64,000 bases of DNA, from the NCBI RefSeq assembly GCF_000756815.1, contig NZ_CCVW01000002.1, positions 1 through 64,000 on the forward strand, in the 5' to 3' direction. The notes under the pieces were generated by a model that had not been told where the DNA came from, ran no database searches, and saw only the letters and a list, made by a program, of their open reading frames with translations. This document shows, one piece after another, positions 56,797 through 64,000 of the stretch. Position 1 is the first letter of the stretch. Each line of letters opens with the position of its first letter. The translations under genes were made by a program, and so were the position numbers. This DNA comes from Legionella massiliensis (GTDB lineage Bacteria; Pseudomonadota; Gammaproteobacteria; Legionellales; Legionellaceae).

Positions 56797-57063
56797 CTAA
56801 TAAATCTCTTCAATCTCAAAACGAAAAGCCTGATAAGAAGGTGACTCATAGGGATGAGATTTCTTTAAAGCCACAACGGCAGCTTTTATTTGCTCTTCAG
56901 TACAGATAATTTCTACTTTATATTCGAGCACTTTTTCAATTAGATTTTTATTCGATAACCGCCTTAAGGCATTTTGAGTTGTATTCTTATTCACACTAGC
57001 AAATAAATTTAGATATTTCCCAGCTAATTGCGGGCGCAGGTAGTGCCAATCGGTTTGAGCCAT
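56797..57063 (-). CDS. small protein with NIF3/CutA-like C-terminus, 88 aa
   Basis: Two parts. The first 45 residues (MAQTDWHYLRPQLAGKYLNL, then TTQNALRRLSNKNLIEK) look like a helix pair or winged helix. The rest (YKVEIICTEEQIKAAVVALK, then SHPYESPSYQAFRFEI) matches the dimeric alpha-beta domain found in NIF3-family inserts and CutA-like proteins. An 11-bp perfect inverted repeat lies just upstream, so it may bind DNA and control itself. Function not known. Confidence 0.55.
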   Translation of the reverse strand: MAQTDWHYLRPQLAGKYLNLFASVNKNTTQNALRRLSNKNLIEKVLEYKVEIICTEEQIKAAVVALKKSHPYESPSYQAFRFEIEEIY

Positions 57064-57072
57064 AATTTTCTT

Positions 57073-57101
57073 AAAAGTTCTTAAGTAAAATAAGAACTTT
57101 T
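57073..57101. promoter_or_regulatory. perfect inverted repeat upstream of the 88-aa gene
   Basis: AAAAGTTCTTA-N7-TAAGAACTTTT, 11-bp arms, 10 bp upstream of the start codon at 57063. The position suits an operator for the product itself. Confidence 0.5.
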
Positions 57102-57160
57102 AATAACTTCCTAATTTATAAGTGAGGAAATAAAACGGGGCGGCCTGTTGAAAAATATGA

Positions 57161-57552
57161 TCAAAGTTGGATCAAAGTAAGCATCATTTTACAAAGAATA
57201 AAAAATACCAGTTTTTTGATATTCAATGCTATGGCAGCGAAATAGGCTTGTATTTGTGTATTTTCTAATCCCCTGTACTGAGCTCGCTTTAAGTCATGAT
57301 AATTTTTTAGCTCATTCATTATCCCTTCTAATTTCCACATCCTTTCATATAACTTTTCTTTAAAATATTGTTGATCCATTTCGTTTATCATCTGATTATA
57401 AAGATCAGCATACCTACTTCGAGTCACATACCGAGCTGATCCCTTATTTTTAATCTTGGCTAAACACTTTTGGGCAAAAGAGCATTGTTTACAATCCTTT
57501 GTTGAGGAAATGTAGGTAGTGGTATCCCCATGAGAATGACAGGGATTTAATA
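57161..57552 (-). mobile_element. IS1182-family transposase, C-terminal remnant
   Basis: The minus strand reads TKDCKQCSFAQKCLAKIK and, further on, ERMWKLEGIMNELKNYHDLK and RAQYRGLENTQIQAYFAAIA, the C-terminal Cys cluster and last helices of IS1182 transposases. The upstream part is cut at 57553 by the M2 miniature element. Confidence 0.78.
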
Positions 57553-57782
57553 GGCCTAGCGCTCCGGAACTTGCGCTGTGACGCAAAAACGCCCAATATA
57601 TTGGATTGATAATGAACTAATAGTCCATATATAACCCAGGAAGGCTCATTGAAATTAGTTTAAGCAAAACAAAATTTTAAATCAGCTGATTATCAATATC
57701 AATTTGCATTAATAAAATAAAATTAGTAATAAATTTTATCTATATTTTTGCATCACAGCGCAAGTCCCGGAGCACTAGGCCT
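57553..57782. mobile_element. MITE family M2, complete copy (about 230 bp)
   Basis: Terminal inverted repeats of about 37 bp: left from 57553, right ending 57782, both starting GGCCTAGYGCTCCGGRACTT and running on to GCAAAAA with four mismatches. The interior is A/T-rich with no gene. It interrupts the IS1182 remnant. The target duplication is not clear. A one-ended copy is at 45897-45936. Confidence 0.8.
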
Positions 57783-57905
57783 TATTACAGTATCCAAATT
57801 TAGTTCCTGTTCAATCGCTTCCGTACCGGATACCATCTTTTTCAGTTGATAAATCGAATACAGCACAAATTACCCCTTTTCCTCAAAAATAGTACGCTTC
57901 ATCTT

Positions 57906-57935
57906 GACCTATCTGCAAGAGTGCAGATAGGTCAG
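57906..57935. repeat. 30-bp palindrome family, copy 2
   Basis: TGACCTATCTGCA-AGAG-TGCAGATAGGTCA, perfect 13-bp arms. The same palindrome with W changes is at 38316-38345, and a degenerate one at 44496-44525. Confidence 0.75.
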
Positions 57936-58180
57936 TTTCTTATATCTCGGCCGTCAGTGACATTACTGGAGAAAAAATTAATCAGTATTAATCGTTAGTC
58001 AAGACTGTTTTTTTATTATTTATTTGTTATCATCTCCGCCCATAGTCTTTCTTTGTAGACGATGTGGATATTTTATTTTATCAGCTCGCCTTTTTCAGTC
58101 CATACTCATTTACTTATTCTGTTAAGTTCTTTATTCATAAGGTCTGTTGGTATTAATTGCTTTTGAAATACCATGTTATG

Positions 58181-58203
58181 TTATCCACAAATTCTGTGGA
58201 TAA
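58181..58203. promoter_or_regulatory. two perfect inverted DnaA boxes
   Basis: TTATCCACA at 58181-58189 and TGTGGATAA at 58195-58203, five bases apart. Both match the consensus DnaA box exactly. dnaA and dnaN are not nearby, so it is probably not oriC. A DnaA-binding, titration or remnant plasmid/element origin site is possible. Confidence 0.6.
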
Positions 58204-58463
58204 GTTTGTGAATACTCTGCTAAATACTTTGATTGGATGGAAGCCCACTGTTTGATCAGCGACGCATCAAGACCTCAGGATGGGATCCTGTTTAAAAAGA
58301 GTCATGTTTAATTTTTAACCTCTATAAATGGTAGCGAACCCAATTGTGGCAAAATTAACGGTTTGGGGATTCTAGGTAAGTAGAATGGCCGGATCACTCC
58401 GACTTAACCTAGTAAATTGACGACGCCCTCTAGGTCATTAATGCCAAAACTAGATTTATATAC

Positions 58464-58661
58464 GGGGTGCGACAAGCAACGGAATTTAAAAGATACTCTA
58501 AGAAATCAACCAATTGAAAATTAATAATTTTATTTTTAATGCTTATTGTTAGCTAGGGTTTTATAAACGCATTTTATTAATTTAAATTTATATTTAATGG
58601 ATTACTATAGAACTAAATTTGGCGTTAGAGTATCTTTTAATTCCGCTGCTTGTCGCACCTC
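58464..58661. mobile_element. MITE family M3 (about 198 bp)
   Basis: Terminal inverted repeats of about 37 bp: left GGGGTGCGACAAGCAACGGA, right (complement) GAGGTGCGACAAGCAGCGGA, both going on to AAAAGATACTCTAA. The A/T-rich interior has no gene. No second copy in the window and no clear target duplication. Confidence 0.75.
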
Positions 58662-58818
58662 AATATCTATTACTCCCTGAAGGCCAAAGGTAAAAAGCTT
58701 TGTAGTTCAAACCTGTATTGTCAACAAAGTTAAACGTATGGTTCATTACATTAGAACCGGATTGCCTATACAAACAATCATTGCTACCATGAATTCACTT
58801 GTACTTAGGGATAGCTTG

Positions 58819-60228
58819 ATGAAAAAAAGATGCTTTATTTATCAGATGATTATAGGACTAATTACCTTTAGCCTTATGTCAATTACACAAGCAGGTTTAC
58901 CTGTTCTGACCTTTACACCGATAACTTCAACCTCTCAAAGCGTAGTAGAAACTGGAAATGTCACCATACAGTACCAAGTGACGAATCAATCTCAGCACCC
59001 TCACACCTTTGCACTCCTCTCAGTTCCTGGTGTTAATCAGACGACGACTCCTGGTAATTGTGCAAATCCTTTTATTCTTTTTCATCAGCACTCATGTACC
59101 CTAACCTTAACTATATCGGGGAATACATTGACAAGCCAGGGTATAACAGCAGTTACTCGCGGACCTACTGCTTGCCAATCTGATTTAAATGGCATACCAA
59201 ATCCCAATCTCTGCTATGGACCCTTGCCTAAGGATGAGCTGAATATTCAAGTAATTTCACTCTTTCCTAATGGCAGTAGCTGTACTGATAACTCACAATG
59301 CAAGACTAATTCTTGTATCCCTGCGACACAGACTTGTGGATTTTGCATAAGCAATAGCGATTGTGGATTGGGTAATTTTTGTAGTAGCAATGGCCTTTGC
59401 CTATCATCTAATGGTAATCAATGTCTAACTAGTGCAAATTGTATTACTGGAAGTGTCTGTAATGCAGGTCTTTGTGTTGCTCCCAACGGCGCTTCTTGCT
59501 TCGCTAATGCAGCTTGTCAAAGTGGCGCCTGTTCGACTACTAGCCACACCTGTCAAGGTAAGAGTCTAGGGGCAACCTGTACTAGCAATAAAGATTGTCA
59601 GAGTAATTTTTGCAATAGTGGTGTTTGCTCAACCCCTAATAATGGTGTTCATTGTACCTCTAATGCAGAATGCCTAACTAATTACTGTACCCCATCAAAT
59701 ACCTGCGGCGCTCCCAATACAGGACAAGCCTGTACTACGGGAGCGACTTGCCAAAGTGGGGTCTGTATTGCGGGTAGCTGTACTGCCCCGGCGATTTCTT
59801 GCTCTACTGGCTCTGCCTGCCCTACTGGCCAGGTTTGTTCATCGGGTCATTGTGTCAATGCCTGTGTTCCAAGAACATGTGGAACTCTCACTGCCTGTGG
59901 CCCTATCAGTGACGGTTGTGGAGGACTAATCACTTGTAATAGTTGCCCTAGTGGCCAAACCTGCGGCGGTGGAGGAGTTCCTTATCAGTGCAGTGCTACT
60001 GGTGGGGCTTGCACAAGCAACGCGCAATGCGTTGCTAGGAACCCGGCTACTCCTATTTGTAATATAGTTACAAACCAGTGTGTGTCAGCTGTCTGTACCC
60101 CACTTACCTGCGCTCAGCAAGGATTTAACTGTGGTGCTGCTGGAAATGGCTGTGGAGGTACAATTACATGCGGCACCTGCAGTGGAGGACAGATTTGCGG
60201 ACTCGGTGGCCTATCACGATGTGGTTGA
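58819..60228 (+). CDS. secreted cysteine-rich repeat protein, 469 aa
   Basis: A signal peptide (MKKRCFIYQMIIGLITFSLM, cleavage near TQAG) is followed by a beta-rich domain of about 120 residues like bacterial Ig-type folds (VETGNVTIQYQVTNQSQHPH). Then comes a long run of Cys-rich repeats of about 20-25 residues, such as CTSNKDCQSNFCNSGVC and CLTSANCITGSVCNAGLC, with an even spacing of disulfide Cys as in EGF/EB-type modules. ATG 58819 has AGGG 8 nt upstream; the frame is open to 58738. Probably exported and disulfide-bonded. Function unknown. Confidence 0.75.
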   Translation: MKKRCFIYQMIIGLITFSLMSITQAGLPVLTFTPITSTSQSVVETGNVTIQYQVTNQSQHPHTFALLSVPGVNQTTTPGNCANPFILFHQHSCTLTLTISGNTLTSQGITAVTRGPTACQSDLNGIPNPNLCYGPLPKDELNIQVISLFPNGSSCTDNSQCKTNSCIPATQTCGFCISNSDCGLGNFCSSNGLCLSSNGNQCLTSANCITGSVCNAGLCVAPNGASCFANAACQSGACSTTSHTCQGKSLGATCTSNKDCQSNFCNSGVCSTPNNGVHCTSNAECLTNYCTPSNTCGAPNTGQACTTGATCQSGVCIAGSCTAPAISCSTGSACPTGQVCSSGHCVNACVPRTCGTLTACGPISDGCGGLITCNSCPSGQTCGGGGVPYQCSATGGACTSNAQCVARNPATPICNIVTNQCVSAVCTPLTCAQQGFNCGAAGNGCGGTITCGTCSGGQICGLGGLSRCG

Positions 60229-60262
60229 GTTAGATAGAGCTTGTGGTGAAGTTGAGGGGCGG

Positions 60263-60988
60263 GCGGGGTTTTAACCGAAAGAGCCATGTTGTTTCAAAAG
60301 AGTTTGATAGGTATCACTACGCCCCCCTGTCTGAATGATGAATCACACCCTTGGGTGGTTTGCTGCGCGTGATTGCCATAATTAGAGCATCATCAATGAG
60401 TTGGCTAACCAGCCGCGTCCCCATAGCCCAACCAACGATCTTTCTATTGTATAAATCAACTACAGTCGCTAAATACAGCCATCCTTCATTGGTTTGGATA
60501 TATGTGATATCAGATGCCCAGGCTTTATTTAAACAGAGGGGTCTAAACTGTCTGCCTAAAATATTTTAGGCTTCTTGTTTACGTTGGCTTGGTATTTTCT
60601 TAGACCAGGCATAATAGGCGCCTTGATACACCTAAAATGAGGCAAAGGCGTTTGGTGGTGTGGAAAACCGACTGTTCTTTAATCATCGCGTAGATCGCTG
60701 GCTTTCCTTGGCGAAAAACGCGGCTGCTTTTTTTAGTATTTCACGCTCCTCCTCTAGCTCAGCAATACGTGCTTTCAGGCGTCTCAACTCTAGTTCTTTC
60801 TCATCATGCTTGGGCTGATTAGGGAACGCATTTTCTTGTTTCTTATGTAACTGTTTTCGCCAGTTATATAGATTGTTTTCAGCAACCCCCAGTTCCTTAG
60901 CTACTTGCCTTACTGACTTATTTCCTTGCTCAAGAAGCTCTACTGCTTTTATTTTAAATTCTTTTGTGTAGTTATTGTTGCTCATCAT
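60263..60988 (-). mobile_element. IS3-family element remnant (OrfA intact, OrfB broken)
   Basis: OrfA (60988-60683, 101 aa) is complete: YTKEFKIKAVELLEQGNKSV with HTH, and a leucine-zipper-like KARIAELEEEREILKKAAAF. OrfB is in pieces: a start fragment (MIKEQSVFHTTKRLCLILGV), then SDITYIQTNEGWLYLATVVD and KPPKGVIHHSDRG with the DDE residues, ending near 60263 after a frameshift. Part of OrfB is deleted around 60570-60600. Confidence 0.82.
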
Positions 60989-61049
60989 TACTCCTAGTTT
61001 CTGGGATTATACCCATTAAACAAGGTGTCCGGTAAATGGAGGGAGGTTC

Positions 61050-61251
61050 AAAGATGCATGAGTTGAACCAATGAGTTGGTAAATCCCTCTGCCTGTCGCA
61101 GTGGCAAGGAAAAAACCAACCGCAAAAATAAACAGGGCTCTATCACCAATCCCGAGTGATCTTTTGGCCGACCTCGGCCACCAGTTTTCTCTGGCCTCCA
61201 TACTTTAATCGCATCGTCTGTAAACCATATTGAATTACTTCTTGCATCCAA
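61050..61251 (-). mobile_element. IS5-family (IS903-like) N-terminal fragment
   Basis: Reads WFTDDAIKVWRPEKTGGRGR and LPLRQAEGFTNSLVQLMHL, almost the same as the transposase at 51202-50723. Only about 67 codons remain, cut on both sides. It is a second, independent copy of the same IS. Confidence 0.78.
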
Positions 61252-61276
61252 CGCAACATAGATGACGGCTACTATC

Positions 61277-61705
61277 TCAATAAGTGTGTCTTTCCCATGT
61301 CAGACCAGAAGAGCTATTATCAGATTGAAATTCCCTAACCTCTTCTGGATGTACAATATTATGGGTAGCAATTAAAAGATTTTGAATTATTTCATTATCC
61401 TTTGGAAGATTTCCCCCAAGGTCTGCACCAGGTAATCCATCCTCATAATTATTGTAATGATGATTAAATGCTTCCAAAATTTTTTCTATGTCACTTCCTT
61501 TAAGAGTACTGCAATCATGAAAAAAACTTGCTTGAACTACCCGCTTACCGATAAAACTTTGTAATTTTTCGCTATATTTATCAGCTTCTGCACCATCTGG
61601 AAGCTCAGAAATTATTACAGGCTCCTCTTTTAGAGATGCAACAACACCACCTGCAGCATATGGCAATGCCCAGGGTGTATAAGTAAAGGTTATTTTGATA
61701 TACAT
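61277..61705 (-). CDS. unknown 142-aa protein
   Basis: Not recognised. Starts MYIKITFTYTPWALPYAAGG, with a mixed strand/helix pattern and a polar end (SSSGLTWERHTY). No signal peptide. Its upstream 90 bp match those of the 1100-aa gene, so the two may be co-regulated. Weak ribosome site. Confidence 0.5.
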   Translation of the reverse strand: MYIKITFTYTPWALPYAAGGVVASLKEEPVIISELPDGAEADKYSEKLQSFIGKRVVQASFFHDCSTLKGSDIEKILEAFNHHYNNYEDGLPGADLGGNLPKDNEIIQNLLIATHNIVHPEEVREFQSDNSSSGLTWERHTY

Positions 61706-61732
61706 TTTTTATCTTATTTAAAATTTAAAATG

Positions 61733-61822
61733 AGGCTCCATTTTAAAAGTCATGCATTAAAGACGACTTAACGCAGTAGGAAAAATTAGAATAACTTATT
61801 CTTAATTGGAATATCGATTTTG
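61733..61822. promoter_or_regulatory. shared upstream block, copy 2
   Basis: Matches 43543-43633 without gaps, at roughly seven in ten bases by eye; the part nearest the gene (CCATTTTAAAAGTCATG) is nearly identical. Confidence 0.55.
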
Positions 61823-62217
61823 ATCACCGTTGCGTTAGAAAGTTGTCGGAATAACTGTCGATTTTCAGCAGGGTGCTAAAAGTCAAACCTTTAAGGGGTT
61901 CTTTTCATCAAGGTACGAAATTTCCCGGCCCAGCCTTATAACCCTTTACCAGCCTAAGCTGTAGCCAATAAATCGATTTTTTTAGCCATCTGTTTTTACT
62001 ATAACCATATGTAAATAAATACATTTCTTTGGTTGTGGAACTCATGATTTCCAATAAAATTAATATGCTTCCATCATAATATAATTTGGAGTAATTAGCC
62101 GGAGGACATTTCCTATTATTAACTATTTATTTTTTATATAAATTGTAAATATTACTAATTGTGATATTTTACGACTTGGAAAAATTAGCTTAAATCTATA
62201 ATTAGGGAGAATTAAGG

Positions 62218-62325
62218 ATGTTAAATAAAACTGGTTTACATTTCATCAACCTCGCTTTTGGTATTATGTTTACTTCTAATGTTTTTTCTGCATACACACC
62301 TATTATCTATTCCAATAACAGGTAA
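62218..62325 (+). CDS. small signal-peptide ORF, 35 aa, probable truncated gene
   Basis: MLNKTGLHFINLAFGIMFTS then NVFSAYTPIIYSNNR: a clean signal peptide with a cleavage-like FSA, then a stop. AAGG directly precedes the ATG and AGGGAG lies further upstream. The mature part is only about 11 residues, so it is more likely the front of a lost secreted protein than a true small gene. An IS6-like end follows at 62372. Confidence 0.4.
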   Translation: MLNKTGLHFINLAFGIMFTSNVFSAYTPIIYSNNR

Positions 62326-62371
62326 AAAAAATGGATTATCACTCTAATTAATACACTAATAGCTGTAAATA

Positions 62372-62392
62372 GGGTTTTGTCGCAGAAAATTT
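62372..62392. mobile_element. IS6-like end fragment
   Basis: GGGTTTTGTCGCAGAAAATT resembles the left end of the IS6 remnant at 43745. No transposase follows. Confidence 0.45.
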
Positions 62393-62542
62393 CGAAACTT
62401 TAACAGAGCATCGTCAACTTAACAGAGCGTGGCGCAAGAAAGCACTGCTGTTGAATTTTATCAGGCTGTGTTAGTTACCGGGCTTATTGGTATCCCAATT
62501 TCTGTATTTACTATCGATTAAGAACTATAAAAAATAGTAGTT

Positions 62543-62738
62543 GGGGTTTGAAGTCCAACGGTACGGAAATGTACGTTAAGCGAAGATATAGATTTAATAA
62601 AGAACAACTTAATTTGTTTATGTTTTTTTTTAAGATTAATAGAATATACTTGGTCAATTAATTTGTTGTTTTTTTTGATTTATAAATCATGTGGTTAGTT
62701 CTTATAGTATGTTTCCGTACCGTTGGACTTTAAACCCC
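62543..62738. mobile_element. MITE family M4 (196 bp)
   Basis: 32-bp terminal inverted repeats at 62543-62574 and 62707-62738, both starting GGGGTTTRAAGTCCAACGGT, with three mismatches. The A/T-rich interior has no gene. The rest of 61823-62921 holds only debris. Confidence 0.8.
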
Positions 62739-62921
62739 TAAAATTTCTAGCTTGTCTTTCTATTGAGCCAAGCGGGCAAGGATTTTAAAAATTGTCCCGT
62801 ACAAAGGGCTGTGCAAATAAATAATGGCTGCCTTAATATTTCCTTAAGCTTTCGATTTGATTGCGAGATGCCCAATTCTTTTCTATCTTAGATAATATGC
62901 AACCTAGCAACTGAGAGGATA

Positions 62922-63833
62922 ATGAATCTAACCAATCTAAAATCATTTCTGGCTGTAGTCGAGTATCGCTCACTAACTCTTGCAGCCAAGAAGCTCTTTG
63001 TTACCCAATCAGCAATGACTAAACGTATTCAAAAACTCGAGGATGAGTTAGGTGCGCGATTGATTATTGTTGATGGTGTAAAAACAAAAATCACCGATGC
63101 AGGTAAAATTTTTATTCCCTATGCCAGACAAATGTTAGCGATGGATAATGAGATGCGAAACAATATAGAGCATCTTGAGCAGCAGTCAAAATCCCCTGCC
63201 TTAATCCTTGGAACCTCCATCTATCTAGCCCACTATATAATCCCCTATTTTGCGCAATATTTTTACTCACAAAATCAAGGAGAACTGATTGATATCAGGG
63301 TCATTAATGAAAGAGATTTTTTTGAATATTTGGACAATGGGTTAGTTGATATAGTGCTATGTACAACACGACCGAATATCGATAAAACCATCTATTGGGA
63401 AACCCTTTGGCAAGAAAAACTAAGCTTAGCTTTTTCTGTCAACCATCCCCTAGCAAAAAAAGATAAAATTAGCTTAGCTGATCTTGCAAAATACGAAGCT
63501 GTATTTCCAGAGAAAAAAGGCTATATTCGAGAAAAGGTTTCCGAGCTATTTTCTAATCATCACCTAAGCCTAAATAGCACAATGGATGCAGGCTCAATCT
63601 ATACTGTAAAAAATTACATTTCCACAGATAATTATTGGAGTTTTATTCATCAACGATTTCTCGATATGACTGAATTAAAATCTGCCGAATTAGCTGAAGG
63701 ATCACTGACAATGGCTTTCAGCGTCTATTGCATAAAACGGCGTCATCAAGAGAAATTAATTTCTCTTTTTTTACAGCAATTCAAACTATGGATGGCTGAT
63801 TCTGACATTATCAAAGCCTATTCTCTTTCTTAA
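62922..63833 (+). CDS. LysR-family transcriptional regulator
   Basis: A 303-aa LysR protein. The HTH reads NLKSFLAVVEYRSLTLAAKK and LFVTQSAMTKRIQKLEDELG, followed by a substrate-binding domain (LGTSIYLAHYIIPYFAQYF; GLVDIVLCTTRP; LAFSVNHPL). GAGG lies just before the ATG. The target genes are probably outside the window to either side; the DNA upstream is repeat debris. Confidence 0.88.
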   Translation: MNLTNLKSFLAVVEYRSLTLAAKKLFVTQSAMTKRIQKLEDELGARLIIVDGVKTKITDAGKIFIPYARQMLAMDNEMRNNIEHLEQQSKSPALILGTSIYLAHYIIPYFAQYFYSQNQGELIDIRVINERDFFEYLDNGLVDIVLCTTRPNIDKTIYWETLWQEKLSLAFSVNHPLAKKDKISLADLAKYEAVFPEKKGYIREKVSELFSNHHLSLNSTMDAGSIYTVKNYISTDNYWSFIHQRFLDMTELKSAELAEGSLTMAFSVYCIKRRHQEKLISLFLQQFKLWMADSDIIKAYSLS

Positions 63834-63982
63834 TTTAATCCCCCTCTAACCCCACACTGCCATTAAGTTAACGCCAGTTATAGACGATCCGTTCGGGCTG
63901 AGGTATCCCCACAAATTTGAAATTCAGATGTATGACTAAAAAAATGTATGCTAATTGCATAAGTTGATCTATTTTTCTGTCA

Positions 63983-64000
63983 TTCCTGCGCAGGCAGGAA
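63983..64000. repeat. short REP-type hairpin at window edge
   Basis: TTCCTGC-GCAG-GCAGGAA, 7-bp arms, of the dispersed type CATTCCYGCGCAGGCRGGAA. It is cut by the window end. Confidence 0.5.

Larger units (their letters stand above)
57783..58463. other. long gene-free stretch
   Basis: No gene that I can support. It holds the 30-bp palindrome at 57906-57935, paired DnaA boxes at 58181-58203 and CTAGGTAAGT/ACTTAACCTAG arms around 58372-58412. Confidence 0.5.

Noticed and set aside
58181-58203. Chromosomal origin oriC
   Set aside because: Only two boxes, no dnaA, dnaN, gidA or rpmH nearby.
61016-61251. Two overlapping small genes
   Set aside because: Both are frames of one IS5 transposase fragment almost identical to the copy at 50.7-51.2 kb.

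Overview
The window looks like chromosome of a Legionella-type gammaproteobacterium. It is AT-rich, and it carries a large set of eukaryote-like proteins of the kind Legionella delivers by the Dot/Icm type IV secretion system: two ankyrin-repeat proteins, a Sel1-repeat protein, a calpain-like cysteine protease, and several large proteins with no recognisable family. These are mixed with small metabolic cassettes (CoA transferase/ScpB-like decarboxylase, P450, RidA, bicupin, two UbiD decarboxylases, SDR, GST) and with many decayed insertion sequences. Species-level assignment is not possible from the sequence alone. I see no rRNA, tRNA or CRISPR array.

Layout. (1) 1-5.9 kb is the right end of an integrated element, all on the minus strand: a tyrosine integrase (broken), hipB-hipA-DUF1653, an AlpA-type regulator and a broken DUF927 helicase/primase-like gene flanked by GGGACA/TGTCCC repeat blocks. 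The left end lies outside the window. (2) 5.9-6.9 kb is gene-poor debris. (3) 6.9-21.5 kb is mostly metabolic: a CoA transferase plus ScpB-like decarboxylase, DUF2867, a calpain-like protease, a LysR regulator, P450, RidA, CvpA, VOC and bicupin proteins, a nested IS3/IS66 remnant, a ceramidase-like membrane protein and a DUF900 hydrolase. (4) 21.5-43.5 kb is an effector-rich stretch: ankyrin, Sel1, a two-TM protein, a second ankyrin protein with a 99-bp tandem repeat, a truncated 310-aa protein and an 1100-aa protein, with housekeeping genes between them (yebG, GNAT, CDF transporter, VF530). (5) 43.5-47.9 kb is a graveyard of IS6, IS5 and miniature elements with a cytochrome c5 and a TPR-like protein. 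(6) 47.9-55 kb holds SDR/TetR, GST, a broken IS903-like IS5 element and an SRPBCC-UbiD pair convergent with a second UbiD gene. (7) 55-64 kb again holds unknown proteins, a cysteine-rich secreted protein, IS1182/IS3/IS5 remnants, four different MITE-like elements and a LysR gene.

The most striking feature not explained by genes is the density of short non-coding repeats. At least four families of roughly 190-265 bp elements have 32-36 bp terminal inverted repeats; one has an apparent 4-bp target duplication and sits exactly on a stop codon. There is also a 30-bp perfect palindrome family (one copy inside an IS5 end with a 9-bp duplication), a nested-hairpin REP family, and several 40-130 bp dispersed repeats. 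Two unrelated minus-strand genes (starts at 43516 and 61705) share about 90 bp of upstream DNA, which may be a common promoter or regulatory block. A pair of perfect inverted DnaA boxes lies at 58181-58203 in a long gene-free stretch.
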